Positions 39,460-48,286 of a stretch of DNA of 64,000 nt are shown here, piece by piece (position 1 is the stretch's first letter; each line of letters opens with the position of its first letter). Source of the DNA: a virus; IMG/VR virus record IMGVR_UViG_3300035698_012088, positions 1 through 64,000 of that record. One strand, written 5' to 3'. The position numbers were made by a program, and so were the translations under genes. The notes beneath the pieces are model-generated. The model had not been told where the DNA came from. It searched no databases and saw only the letters and a list, made by a program, of their open reading frames with translations.

Positions 39460-41481
39460 ATGAAAAACTTCCCAAAAGTAACTGTGGTTACTTTAGTAAA
39501 AGACAACACTGAACTGACCTTTAACTTCCTAGACTCTCTTAACAAATACACAAAGTATCCCAACTTCAATGTACTTTTAGGAGATACCGGGTCTACTAAA
39601 GAGAATCTAGAAGCCCTCAAGGGCACTGTCTCTATTTCAGAAGCCTTAGATATTTCTATAGTTGAACTAGGGGAATACTCTTATGGCAAAAACATGAACA
39701 AGCTGGTAAGAAACCATTTGCCCGATGACACTCAGTATGTGTGTTTCATGGATAATGATATAGACTTATGTAATGACTGTATCTCAATTTTCATGGATGT
39801 GGAGAGAAGGGAAGAGAAAGTGGCTACATACACCCCTTGTCTTCTATTTAAAACAGGAGAGGTGCAGTGTACCGGTTATATGGTAGAAGCCTATGAAGAT
39901 AAATCTCATAGACTTATGTTCCAAAATTTCAATGTACATAACTCAGATGTCCACACTCAATTTGAAGTATTATCTGGTTGTGGTTCTTTGATGATGGTGA
40001 ATAGAGACATCTTTGAAGACCTTGGTGGTTTTAACCTAGGGTATAAACACTGCTTATACGATGTAGATCTATGTATTAGAGCTGCAATAGCAGGATATAA
40101 GAACTTATGTCCGGGATATGCCTCGGCAAAACATTTCTTAGCTCAAACCAGAGGTAAAGAGAATCTGGAGGAAGAGTTCTCATTTGATATGACAAGGCTG
40201 TCTAATCTAATATATGCTTTTCCTGATGAATTAAATCCATTACTAACACATAAAGAGAGAGTTCTAAATAAAGCTGATTGGGGCATTTATAATACTTCAG
40301 AGTTAAGCTCTAATTATGAGGGACCTCAAATCTTCCATTTCCAAGATATCTCTATTGCAGAGAATATGGAAAAACAAATGGACTTTGAAACACGGTATAA
40401 TTTAAAGAGTAATGATGGGAAATTACATATAGTAGGATTTGGACATGATAATGGATGCGGGTATGTGAGACTAGATCTCCCAGCCAAGTATATCAATAGA
40501 AGACCAGATATGGAAATGTTCACTACACAAAAGATGTGTCCTGAATTAGCAAACTGGGGACATGTGTTTGTATGGGAAGCTCCTCCACCAAATGACTTCT
40601 CTCCTATGAGAGATATCTTTGCAGAGTATAGTGTCCCGCAGATGGTGGAGATTGATGACAATTACCTAGAGATAGATAAGTTTAATAAAGCTAAATATAT
40701 GATTCCAGAGGAACTAGTTTCAGAATGGTTCAATAAGTGTGGAGTATTTACAACTACTAGAGATAGTCTAAGAGACTTCTATATTTCTAAGTATCCTGAT
40801 ATGGAAGGACATACTCTACCAAACTGTGTAGACCATGAAGTGTTCTTGAATGCCTTGTATGACACTTCGGACACAGGCCCTCTCAAATTGGGATGGATGG
40901 GATGTGATTCTCACTTCTCTGATTTATTAGTAGTAACCCCTGTCTTAAAGAGACTACAAGAAGAGTATGGTAGAGAGTTAGATATTACCTTATTTGGCTG
41001 GGATGGTAAATTACCCAACAATGTACCTTTCAAATATAATGGTACTGATAATGTTATGGATGGAATAAGATTTACACATATCCCTTATGTACCTATTCAA
41101 GAGTATCATAGTTTTATCCAGACTCTAGGCTTAGATGTAATGTTTCTCCCCTTAGCAGATATAAACTTCAACAACAATGGTAAAAGCCCTGTTAAGTTCT
41201 TAGAAGCCGCATCAGCTAAGATGCCATGTGTTGTCTCAGATAGCTCTGTATTTAACTTCTTAACCCATGGAGAAGATGCTTTACTTTGTAAAACAGAAGA
41301 AGATTGGTATACTAATATTAAAGCTATGCTGGATAATGCAGAGCTAAGAAGAAAGATCAGTGCTAATGGATATAACACAGTCATGAATAAGTTCTCTATG
41401 GAGAATAATGTAGACAAGTGGGTAGATGTTTATACTCAATTAGCTACAAGTAAGTACAAACAATATAAGAGAGAAGACTAA
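39460..41481 (+). CDS. Bifunctional glycosyltransferase: GT2-like plus GT4-like domains
   Basis: 673 residues, ribosome site AAGGATAAT. Residues 1 to about 260 are a GT-A domain: VTVVTLVKDNTELT start, VCFMDNDIDL as the DxD-type metal site, and YDVDLCIRAAIAGY as the C-terminal ED-type motif. Residues about 320-670 are GT-B like GT4: LKLGWMGCDSHFSD opening the second Rossmann half, and NGKSPVKFLEAASAKMPCVVSD in the nucleotide-sugar binding position. Two-domain enzymes of this type add two sugars in sequence. It sits among tail genes, not host-like genes, which points to a virion or cell-surface glycan. Sugars and acceptor are unknown. Confidence 0.85.
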   Translation: MKNFPKVTVVTLVKDNTELTFNFLDSLNKYTKYPNFNVLLGDTGSTKENLEALKGTVSISEALDISIVELGEYSYGKNMNKLVRNHLPDDTQYVCFMDNDIDLCNDCISIFMDVERREEKVATYTPCLLFKTGEVQCTGYMVEAYEDKSHRLMFQNFNVHNSDVHTQFEVLSGCGSLMMVNRDIFEDLGGFNLGYKHCLYDVDLCIRAAIAGYKNLCPGYASAKHFLAQTRGKENLEEEFSFDMTRLSNLIYAFPDELNPLLTHKERVLNKADWGIYNTSELSSNYEGPQIFHFQDISIAENMEKQMDFETRYNLKSNDGKLHIVGFGHDNGCGYVRLDLPAKYINRRPDMEMFTTQKMCPELANWGHVFVWEAPPPNDFSPMRDIFAEYSVPQMVEIDDNYLEIDKFNKAKYMIPEELVSEWFNKCGVFTTTRDSLRDFYISKYPDMEGHTLPNCVDHEVFLNALYDTSDTGPLKLGWMGCDSHFSDLLVVTPVLKRLQEEYGRELDITLFGWDGKLPNNVPFKYNGTDNVMDGIRFTHIPYVPIQEYHSFIQTLGLDVMFLPLADINFNNNGKSPVKFLEAASAKMPCVVSDSSVFNFLTHGEDALLCKTEEDWYTNIKAMLDNAELRRKISANGYNTVMNKFSMENNVDKWVDVYTQLATSKYKQYKRED

Positions 41482-42110
41482 TGCCTTTATTCGCAGAACC
41501 AACATGGTCAGGAAGTATACAAGCCTATCCTGAGAGTTTTTTTGATAATGAGGATATAACTCCGTTTCAGATAACTGGAGCTATAGTGAGATTACTTCAA
41601 TATCAGTTTGGATATGTAGATAATATAGATAACCCCTTACTTAAGGGATATATATGGACAAATAATGGAGCAACTTCAAAGATACTAATAGGCCCTTCCT
41701 TTATGCGCAACGACGAGACTACTTCTGCTAAACCTGGAATCTTTGTAGAAAGACAGGATCTAGAGGCTACTACTATAGGGGTAAGGTATTTGAATGTTCA
41801 AGCAGAGTCCTTATCTACTCCTTTTGCAACAGGAAACTACAATAAGCATTTAACAGGAAAACATCTTATACTATGTGAAGGCATCTCAGGCACAGAAGCA
41901 GAGTTATTAGCTGAAGAGGTATTTACTAGGTTTATGCTAATGTCTCCTATATTAACATCTGATTTCAATTTAGACACAATAGATGTCAAGGGATTGGGGA
42001 AACAAGTGCCTAAGCCTAAACAAGCTTCTACCACTTTTGTCTCTTCAGTAGTTATAGCCTGGCAGAAGACATATAACTGGTCTATTGTAAATGAAGAACC
42101 GGAGCAATAA
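41481..42110 (+). CDS. Tail completion/neck protein candidate
   Basis: 209 residues, start overlapping the previous stop (TAATG). An amphipathic N-terminal helix (PFQITGAIVRLLQYQFG) is followed by a beta-rich core (KPGIFVERQDLEA) and ends VVIAWQKTYNWSIVNEEPEQ. The size and position immediately upstream of tail tube candidates match tail-terminator or neck proteins in other phages, but the sequence match is not certain. No enzymatic motif. Confidence 0.5.
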   Translation: MPLFAEPTWSGSIQAYPESFFDNEDITPFQITGAIVRLLQYQFGYVDNIDNPLLKGYIWTNNGATSKILIGPSFMRNDETTSAKPGIFVERQDLEATTIGVRYLNVQAESLSTPFATGNYNKHLTGKHLILCEGISGTEAELLAEEVFTRFMLMSPILTSDFNLDTIDVKGLGKQVPKPKQASTTFVSSVVIAWQKTYNWSIVNEEPEQ

Positions 42111-42114
42111 AGTT

Positions 42115-42171
42115 GTTGAATAGTTCAACTAAAGAATATATAGTATAGGTAGATAGTCTGAAATATAGACT
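42115..42171. promoter_or_regulatory. AT-rich gap with two inverted repeats and promoter-like sequence
   Basis: The 81-base gap before the tail tube candidates holds GTTGAA-TAG-TTCAAC (42115-42129) and AGTCT-7-AGACT (42155-42171), with AATATATAGTATAGGTAG between. The shared AGTATAGGTA string also occurs at 21988. A promoter controlled by symmetric sites is plausible. No T-rich tail follows, so a terminator is less likely. Confidence 0.35.
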
Positions 42172-42191
42172 AAACAATAGGAGATTACATT

Positions 42192-42617
42192 ATGGCTTTA
42201 TCAGTTGAAGGATATTGCGGCGTTCAAATTGAATTTGATCAAGATGGCGCTGGAGCAAAAGACGTGGCCACTGCTTCCTCAGTAGAGGCTAGTTGGCAAA
42301 CACCTGCATCTCTATGGGATGATGGGGTATCAAAGTATATTTTCTGGGGAGACACCACAGGGCAATTCCAGGCATTTGACTTACAAACTACTGCTGAATA
42401 TGGAACTGCTTCTACAGTCTATTCAGCATTCAGTTCTGGAGCAACAGGGGGAACAGGTACTGTTTTCTTCCCCAAGGGAGCAGCAAAGATTGTCTGGCAT
42501 TTCGTAGCCAACTTATTTGACATGAATGTTAAAGCACGGAGACTTAAACAGCTTGGTGACATTTATGCTATGGAAGGTGCTTGGCAGTGGCAGATCTTAG
42601 AAGCTAATGCAGGCTAA
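42192..42617 (+). CDS. Tail structural protein (tube-like)
   Basis: 141 residues, strong ribosome site (AGGAGATTACATT). Ala/Gly/Thr-rich beta protein with aromatics (VSKYIFWGDTTGQFQAF) and no long helices, as expected for a tube or tail-terminator fold. The next gene has the same leader (AAGGAGATTATTTAA) and similar composition, so the two may form one tail substructure. Tube identity is inferred from place, size and strong translation signals. Confidence 0.5.
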   Translation: MALSVEGYCGVQIEFDQDGAGAKDVATASSVEASWQTPASLWDDGVSKYIFWGDTTGQFQAFDLQTTAEYGTASTVYSAFSSGATGGTGTVFFPKGAAKIVWHFVANLFDMNVKARRLKQLGDIYAMEGAWQWQILEANAG

Positions 42618-42643
42618 TACTGGACAATAAGGAGATTATTTAA

Positions 42644-43018
42644 ATGGCATATACAATTGTTAGTTCAAATCCATCAGTCACTAGTGATGACTTTCCACAG
42701 ACTGGATATATTGTTGGTGTAAACCTTCAGTGGTCTAATAACCTGAGAAAGATCCCTACACTTGGTGGATCTAAAAATGTACCCGACATTCCAAAGGGTC
42801 AGATTTCTGTTACTTTCCTAGTACCCCCAACAGGGCTATGGTCAGGATATACAGATCTCTGCGTCACCGGCTCAACCAAAGTCGTGGATATTAATGGAGC
42901 TAAATACAACAACACCTATAGAACAGGTGGGTCTTTAGCTACCCAGGAATTCGGAGAAGGTCTTAAAACAGTTGCTGTTACACTAGTTTATAGTGTATTC
43001 GGTGAGTGCTCTGGCTAA
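42644..43018 (+). CDS. Tail structural protein (tube-like)
   Basis: 124 residues, ribosome site AAGGAGATT. Beta-rich (YIVGVNLQWSNNLRKIP, GQISVTFLVPPTG, LKTVAVTLVYSVFG), Gly/Thr-rich, no charged helices. Similar in style and expression signals to the preceding gene. Candidates are a second tube subunit or tube-cap protein. Codon choice includes more GC-ending codons than genes of the modification island, consistent with high expression. Confidence 0.5.
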   Translation: MAYTIVSSNPSVTSDDFPQTGYIVGVNLQWSNNLRKIPTLGGSKNVPDIPKGQISVTFLVPPTGLWSGYTDLCVTGSTKVVDINGAKYNNTYRTGGSLATQEFGEGLKTVAVTLVYSVFGECSG

Positions 43019-43042
43019 TAGCTAGAAAATTAAATGAGGAAT

Positions 43043-43080
43043 AGTGAGGTTGTTATTTGTAATATAGTAGCAACCTCACT
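43043..43080 (+). promoter_or_regulatory. Long stem-loop between tail genes
   Basis: A perfect 10-bp inverted repeat (AGTGAGGTTG with CAACCTCACT) with an 18-base AT-rich loop lies 25 bases after a stop and 17 bases before the next start. No T-rich run follows, so it is probably not a simple terminator. An mRNA-processing or stabilising hairpin that sets tail gene dosage is a possible role. Confidence 0.55.
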
Positions 43081-43097
43081 TCCACATAAGGGAAAGC

Positions 43098-43652
43098 ATG
43101 GCATTATATACAGGTACTTTAGGATTCACTTTAGCAAATGTAGAAGGACCTACTGCTGATCCCACTCCCTTTAGCGTAGTAATTCCTATTTTTTTAGAAT
43201 CATTAGCTATTAAAAGTGACATTTCTTTTAGATCTATTCCTTATGTGGAAAAGGTAGGATCTTATGCTCCATCCTTAGAGTTTTATCAGGCAGCAGTCCC
43301 TGGAGGGGGTTCTATAGCTTTATCGGGACTATTTGCAGCAGATCCAACTACAGCATCCCCAGCTACAGCAGCAGGAGCCAAGAAGGAATCTAGAGCTAGG
43401 GCTTTTGCTGCCTTAAAAATAGTAGGGCAGGAATATACTCCGCACCCAACCTCAAAACCAGCTGGTATGTATAAGATGACTTTAACAGTAACAGATTCTA
43501 CAGGGGAATCTGGAGCCCAAACTCTTACAAAAAACATGTATGGAGCCTTTTGTACTGGAGCTACTTTAGTGGCAGAGCAATTTGGTGGATGTATGTTATA
43601 CAGAGGAACTTTAGTATATAAGTTCAAGTTTATGAGAAATGTAGCAATCTAG
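43098..43652 (+). CDS. Tail structural protein
   Basis: 184 residues, ribosome site AAGGGAAAGC, read just after the hairpin. Beta-rich with an Ala/Thr-rich central loop (PTTASPATAAGAKKES) and hydrophobic strand ends (GTLVYKFKFMRNVAI). Resembles a major tail protein in length and amino-acid style and immediately precedes the tail chaperone genes, which is the usual slot for the major tail protein. Not verified by alignment. Confidence 0.55.
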   Translation: MALYTGTLGFTLANVEGPTADPTPFSVVIPIFLESLAIKSDISFRSIPYVEKVGSYAPSLEFYQAAVPGGGSIALSGLFAADPTTASPATAAGAKKESRARAFAALKIVGQEYTPHPTSKPAGMYKMTLTVTDSTGESGAQTLTKNMYGAFCTGATLVAEQFGGCMLYRGTLVYKFKFMRNVAI

Positions 43653-43661
43653 GAGAATTAA

Positions 43662-44180
43662 ATGGAAACAGAAGAAGAAGAAGTGGAAAAAGAGATCAAG
43701 TGTGAAATTTGTGAGCATGTATTAGGTAAAGATACTGTGGTAGATGAAGACGATGTTAAAGAGTATGTGAGGAGCATATTAGGAAATACTACATTTACAA
43801 AGAAGTATTCTGTTTTCAAGGGAACACTGGATGTTACTTTTAAATCCTTAACAGCTATGCAGACAGAGAATCTTAATTCAGCTTTATCTTCTATATTCAA
43901 AAATACAGAAGCTGGAGATGAGGCTATACATATAGACAAAGGTGCCAAGTATAAGCTAGTTTATTACTTAGCTGAATATGGTGACAAGAAGTTTGAACCT
44001 GTGCCCCCTAGTATTAAGGTGGAAGATTTAGAGAAGTTATACCAAGAGAGACTTGGAGGAGTCAACTCTAATCTTGTAGAGCTTTTTATAAAGGTGCTTA
44101 TAGAATTTGTTAGATTACAGAAACTCTTAGTAGAGACTGGACTTGACTCAAATTTTTGGAAGGGCGCTGGACTTCATTAG
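43662..44180 (+). CDS. Tail assembly chaperone, short form (G-like)
   Basis: 172 residues, ribosome site AGGAG. An acidic N-terminus (TEEEEVEKEIKCEICEHVLG) is followed by a helical body with charged surface. At codons 163-165 (tcA AAT TTT) lies a canonical -1 slippery heptamer, after which the zero frame continues only seven codons (WKGAGLH) to the stop. This is the classic arrangement of tail chaperone G, where a minority of ribosomes shift to make a G-T fusion needed to assemble the tail around the tape measure. The gene sits between the major tail protein candidate and the probable tape-measure gene, as expected. Confidence 0.75.
   Translation: METEEEEVEKEIKCEICEHVLGKDTVVDEDDVKEYVRSILGNTTFTKKYSVFKGTLDVTFKSLTAMQTENLNSALSSIFKNTEAGDEAIHIDKGAKYKLVYYLAEYGDKKFEPVPPSIKVEDLEKLYQERLGGVNSNLVELFIKVLIEFVRLQKLLVETGLDSNFWKGAGLH
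44150..44156 (+). promoter_or_regulatory. Programmed -1 ribosomal frameshift site
   Basis: AAATTTT read as A-AAT-TTT in the zero frame fits the X-XXY-YYZ rule. After a one-base backward slip the next codon is TTG at 44156, exactly the first codon of the following open frame. Downstream GGAAGGGCGC/GGCGCC sequence may provide a stimulatory structure. Confidence 0.85.
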
Positions 44181-44521
44181 TTTTAGGCGCCCTGTCTCGC
44201 AATATGATTGACTTTTCCAGTATAACTAGAGACGATCCATCTAGTATACTAAGAGAGTCTCTAATATTGAAGTCTACAGAGATAGAGAAGAGATTGGCTT
44301 TTAAGCAATTTAAGATGTCATGTCAGATAGCTAATTTTTTGGACTCTTCTTCTAATTTAACGGATAGTGAAGTAGATACAGCTTGTAATGAGTATTTGGA
44401 TTTACAGCTTCCTTGGCAACATGAGCTAAGAGAGGCTTCTCTAGAGCAGAAGAATCCAGGATTGGCATCGTTTCTAGATCAATTTAAACAGGTTCAAAAT
44501 GAAGAATCTCCTGAAGGATAG
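44156..44521 (+). CDS. Tail assembly chaperone, frameshift extension (T-like)
   Basis: 121 codons in the -1 frame relative to the chaperone at 43662, entered at 44156 without any ATG or ribosome site. It is therefore made as the C-terminal part of a fusion of about 286 residues (165 from the first frame plus 121). Helical and polar (LKSTEIEKRLAFKQFKMSCQ), ending in acidic residues. Such T domains recruit major tail protein to the tape-measure-bound chaperone. It overlaps the next gene start by 23 bases. Confidence 0.8.
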   Translation: MEGRWTSLVLGALSRNMIDFSSITRDDPSSILRESLILKSTEIEKRLAFKQFKMSCQIANFLDSSSNLTDSEVDTACNEYLDLQLPWQHELREASLEQKNPGLASFLDQFKQVQNEESPEG

Positions 44522-46502
44522 TTTAAAGTTTTTGTTCTCTGAGCAGGAACTTGCTTTATTCATCCTACTTTTAGCAGAATCACTTTTGTCCTCTACCTTA
44601 TCTGAAGATGCTGAATTACTTAGGGCTAAGAAACAGCTTTTAACAGAAGAGTTTGAAGAGTCCCTCCCTTTAGAGGACTACATCCTATCTAGTAGGAAGA
44701 ATTTAACTTCTCAGAGAATCCCCCAGCTTACAACTGTCCTTCCATTCATAGAAGATGACATAACTACCCATAGCATCTTCACAGAGATGCCAGAGAGATC
44801 TTTACAGAAGGTTAAGGAGCTTTATAGAGGCTTGAGCCCCACTGGTAAGAAAAACTCCTTAGAGGCCTTTAAAACAAGGCTCACCAGAACTCCCTTATCA
44901 AAAGACTCTACCAAGATAAAAATAGATACATCTATTACAAATGTGGATCTTTTTTCAGCTCTATTAGATCCTACAGAAGATAGTTCTCTTTTTGATAGAT
45001 ATAAATCTGCAAAAGAATTCTCAAAAAGCCCTTACTATGCTTTATTTGATGAGAGAGAGTTAGAGTCTAGTAAGATAAGTGTCCCAGCATTTCATCCACA
45101 AGTATCTGTAGCTGGGGAGTTACCTTTGTTTTCTCAGAGTGAGCAGCAGATCAAAAGAGAGGTACTACTTATGGAAGTTATTGCTGCATCTTTTGTACAG
45201 GCTATATCAATACCTCCTATAAACACTACCCCTATAGAGGACATAGTTCCAGATCTAGATATATTTACATTTGATGAAGCAGAAAACTATGAATCTCTAA
45301 TTCCTGAAATTTCTAAAAGAGTTGATATAGAGGATACTGAAGATATAGAGTTTGTAGAAGAAGAATCTCTGTATCTTCCAGAGTATATAGAAATAGAGAA
45401 TTATAAGAAAGATATCTACAAAGCCTCTGAAAGAAAAGATAAGCAGCCTAGAAAAAACTTAGATCTTCAAAAAGAGATAGTATCTGATACTTTCTTTGAA
45501 GACCTCCTTGTGGAAGGTTCTGAGTTAATGGACTTAGACGAGAATTTAACAGATAGCTCTAGACTCCTAAGGGAAGGATTAAGAACTTTATCTCCAGAAC
45601 CTACTGTGTATAAGGTACCTTTCTTAGCTAAGATTGTTCCAGAAGATGAATACCTGCTACTGAAGTCTGTTGAATATATGGGAAAGAAAACAGATTTGAA
45701 TAGACTTCCTAATCCTGACTATTTAGATATAGCTACTCCAGAAACAGTGTTTACTTCTACACAGATGTCTTCTATTCTATCTTCAACCGGTCCCTCAACA
45801 ATCTCTAATATACCTATTACTAGTAGAGATCCTAAAAAGACATATAAAGGTATTGCTGGTGTAGCAGCAGAGAAAGAAGTAGTTATTGGAGAGAGTAAAA
45901 GAGAAGTTGTTATTCCCTTTGGGATCTCTAAGCAGCAGACAAGAGAAATTCTAAAACTCGCCAATTCAAGAGTTGAGGCTAAATTATTCCAGACAGCCAT
46001 TAATACAGGTAGAGTAGGGGGAGTAGATATAGTTGATGTGGGAACCTCAGGTCTAACAAAAAAAGATCTATTAGACAATTCCAATAAGGAAGCCAGGAAA
46101 CTATTAAATGATAAAGTAGAAAAGGCTCAAGTTTCCACTTTAAGTTCTTTATCCAAAGAAGATCTGGCCTCTGCAGTAAATATAAATCAATTAGAAGATA
46201 TAAAGAAAGGTATCCCAAAGAAACCTTCCCCAGAAGAACAACTACTAGCCACGGAGATCTCGGATATTCAAGAAATTGTAGAGAAGAATCCCCAATTGTC
46301 TTATGATCAGGCTGTGGATGAGAACTTTGAAGATAGACCTAGAGCTAAGCTACAATATGAAGAAGAGATACAAGAGAGAGCCACTAAGAAGCAAACCGTG
46401 AATGCAACTGCAGTTTTGTCAGATGGTTCTGAAGAAGGAGTAATTGAGAGCAGATTAGCAATGGTTGAAAAGAAGATAGAAAGATTAGCAGGTAACGAAT
46501 AA
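44499..46502 (+). CDS. Probable tape-measure or large tail protein
   Basis: 667 residues following the tail chaperones, the usual tape-measure slot. Residues 1-40 are hydrophobic helical (LALFILLLAESLL), residues 40-300 are charged with several Ile/Pro-rich segments, and the C-terminus is helical with repeated heptad-like charge (SRLAMVEKKIERLAG). It lacks the long hydrophobic stretches of many tape measures and is short for one, so it could instead be an accessory tail protein with the tape measure elsewhere. If it is the tape measure, 667 residues would predict a tail near 100 nm. The overlap with the T frame supports the assignment. Confidence 0.45.
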   Translation: MKNLLKDSLKFLFSEQELALFILLLAESLLSSTLSEDAELLRAKKQLLTEEFEESLPLEDYILSSRKNLTSQRIPQLTTVLPFIEDDITTHSIFTEMPERSLQKVKELYRGLSPTGKKNSLEAFKTRLTRTPLSKDSTKIKIDTSITNVDLFSALLDPTEDSSLFDRYKSAKEFSKSPYYALFDERELESSKISVPAFHPQVSVAGELPLFSQSEQQIKREVLLMEVIAASFVQAISIPPINTTPIEDIVPDLDIFTFDEAENYESLIPEISKRVDIEDTEDIEFVEEESLYLPEYIEIENYKKDIYKASERKDKQPRKNLDLQKEIVSDTFFEDLLVEGSELMDLDENLTDSSRLLREGLRTLSPEPTVYKVPFLAKIVPEDEYLLLKSVEYMGKKTDLNRLPNPDYLDIATPETVFTSTQMSSILSSTGPSTISNIPITSRDPKKTYKGIAGVAAEKEVVIGESKREVVIPFGISKQQTREILKLANSRVEAKLFQTAINTGRVGGVDIVDVGTSGLTKKDLLDNSNKEARKLLNDKVEKAQVSTLSSLSKEDLASAVNINQLEDIKKGIPKKPSPEEQLLATEISDIQEIVEKNPQLSYDQAVDENFEDRPRAKLQYEEEIQERATKKQTVNATAVLSDGSEEGVIESRLAMVEKKIERLAGNE

Positions 46503-46957
46503 TGGGATGGTCATTAAAACAATCCGGTAAGAAGTGGATACTTAAGTATTTAACAGCTGAGTATAAATACGAAGATGTAGACCTGGTCCCCTCTTCTCCA
46601 GATGGTAAAACTAAACTAGTGGCAAGGTATCTTAGAATGGCGTATACTATGACTTTATATTTAGATGAGGAGAATACTGATGTGGCCCCAGGAAAGGTAG
46701 GAAAAGATCTTGCAGATAACATATGTATAGTAGATGCCAAAGGAAATATAAAAGCAACAAAGAAACCGGGCTTAAGACCTATAATTAGACCTACTGATGT
46801 AACTATAGATTATGAAGAGGGTGGAGAGTGGTACGTGGACTCTGTAAGTATAGACTATGATTTATTTAGAGATGGTTGGACAACTACAATGGTATTATAT
46901 GGTTCCTGGAACAAGAAGATAAGAAAAGGCATCTATACAAAGATAAGGGGTATATAA
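46502..46957 (+). CDS. Distal tail protein candidate
   Basis: 151 residues, start overlapping the upstream stop (TAATG). Beta-rich with a basic N-terminus (SLKQSGKKWILKYLTAEYK) and aromatic-rich end (WTTTMVLYGSWNKK). In tailed phages the two or three small genes after the tape-measure gene usually encode distal tail or baseplate hub proteins. No peptidase, lysozyme or LysM motif is seen. Assignment by position only. Confidence 0.5.
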   Translation: MGWSLKQSGKKWILKYLTAEYKYEDVDLVPSSPDGKTKLVARYLRMAYTMTLYLDEENTDVAPGKVGKDLADNICIVDAKGNIKATKKPGLRPIIRPTDVTIDYEEGGEWYVDSVSIDYDLFRDGWTTTMVLYGSWNKKIRKGIYTKIRGI

Positions 46958-47343
46958 TGGCTTCAGCAGAGTTTACAGGAGATTGGTATTTGATCAAAAC
47001 AGAAAAAGAGTATGAATATGATCAAAGAACCACACATAGAAAAAATGAATATAGATCTCGGGTAGCTAGAAGAAAACTAACAAAGTATACCTGGTTTAGA
47101 AGAACAGATGCTTTTGTACTAGCCGGAACTAAAGAAGAAGGGATCATGATAGAGGCTTTAAAAGGTCTAGTTAATGATACCTCCCCCTCTGAGGAATATG
47201 GGGCTAGAATAGAAGATTTAAGAATTGGATTTGATGCAGCAACAGGTGTTACAGAAATGTTAGCTGTGATAAAAGAAAGAGGTGGAACTTGGCAACCTTA
47301 TGGGGAAGAGACGGTTACAATTATAGGGGCTCCTAATGGCTGA
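46957..47343 (+). CDS. Small tail/baseplate protein
   Basis: 128 residues from ATG 46957, chosen over an upstream in-frame ATG at 46876 because AAGGGG lies eight bases before 46957 and the start overlaps the preceding stop. Charged, tyrosine-rich N-terminus (TEKEYEYDQRTTHRKNEYRSR), then a mixed alpha/beta region. The stop overlaps the next start by 8 bases. No family recognised; its place suggests a baseplate wedge or hub component. Confidence 0.55.
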   Translation: MASAEFTGDWYLIKTEKEYEYDQRTTHRKNEYRSRVARRKLTKYTWFRRTDAFVLAGTKEEGIMIEALKGLVNDTSPSEEYGARIEDLRIGFDAATGVTEMLAVIKERGGTWQPYGEETVTIIGAPNG

Positions 47344-48286
47344 GATACCCAAACCAGATGGTCTAAATGTAGGAAAAGGCTATGGAGGAAGAGTAGCTCC
47401 TGAGATAGACTGGATAAAAAGAATGGATGGGCTTGTTAATAAGGCACATTCTAAAACTTTATCTATGACTATTCCTGAAGACCCCGCTCAAGGACTTCAA
47501 ATAGAAGATACAGAATCTGACTTTAATGGAGGTCCTTTTTATCCTTTTGTTAGAACAACAGCGGGATGGGGTACTAATGATATGCTATGGATTGGTGATT
47601 CAGGTTTAGAAGCTCCAGAAGATTCTAAAGTTAGAGTTTCTAAAAGAAGCGCTACTTCTCCTGGAGTTCTTATGATTAACAAAGCTGTAAGAACCTTTAC
47701 TGAGAAAGATATAGTGGATATAACTAGTGACGCTGTTTGGGCACCAGATGGACCTGCACCAGGAGTTCCTGAAGATCCTGGTCCGCCTATAGTCCCGGCA
47801 ATCTCAGCTGACTTAACCAGATTACTTCTCATGAGAGTAGATTCTGTTGATCCTGGGGCTGCCTTAGAAGTTAATAGAGTTGTCATATCCTTTCATGCAA
47901 TTCTCCCAGCAAGTTTAGCAGTTATGCCTGATTGGAAAGATACTTCTAGTAGAATTCATTTTCCTTTAGGGTGGATAACAATTGGATCAGCCAGTAGTGG
48001 GGAAGACTCTAAATTAGTTGTTGAGGATATAACTTGGGGGAATGAGTCTTGGATACTACAGGGAGGAAGTAGCCCCAATCAAGCTATAGTCCAAATCACA
48101 AGTGGTACAGGAGATACCTATGAAGGAAATGTTTTTGGGGATGGACCTGATGAAACAGCTACAATAACAGGTGTAGTTATAAAAGTTGTTCAAATAAGTG
48201 CTTCAGACACACTACCAGTAGGTGCTTGGGGATCTGCTCTCTTGATAGATGACGTATATTGGATGGAGGCTCCAATATGCCTCTAG
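47336..48286 (+). CDS. Baseplate/tail protein
   Basis: 316 residues, ribosome site AGGGG. The first 130 residues include a Pro/Gly-rich stretch (PDGPAPGVPEDPGPPIVPA) bridging two beta-rich regions. The C-terminal half has alternating Val/Ile strands (IHFPLGWITIGSASSGED, ATITGVVIKVVQI). No catalytic motif is visible. It overlaps the next gene, so the two are translated together. Likely a structural baseplate or receptor-adapter protein. Not recognised as a known family. Confidence 0.5.
   Translation: MAEIPKPDGLNVGKGYGGRVAPEIDWIKRMDGLVNKAHSKTLSMTIPEDPAQGLQIEDTESDFNGGPFYPFVRTTAGWGTNDMLWIGDSGLEAPEDSKVRVSKRSATSPGVLMINKAVRTFTEKDIVDITSDAVWAPDGPAPGVPEDPGPPIVPAISADLTRLLLMRVDSVDPGAALEVNRVVISFHAILPASLAVMPDWKDTSSRIHFPLGWITIGSASSGEDSKLVVEDITWGNESWILQGGSSPNQAIVQITSGTGDTYEGNVFGDGPDETATITGVVIKVVQISASDTLPVGAWGSALLIDDVYWMEAPICL

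Noticed and set aside
43043-43080. Hairpin considered as a rho-independent terminator
   Set aside because: No T-rich run follows the stem, and the downstream tail gene has only weak signals for independent transcription; kept as an unexplained structure.
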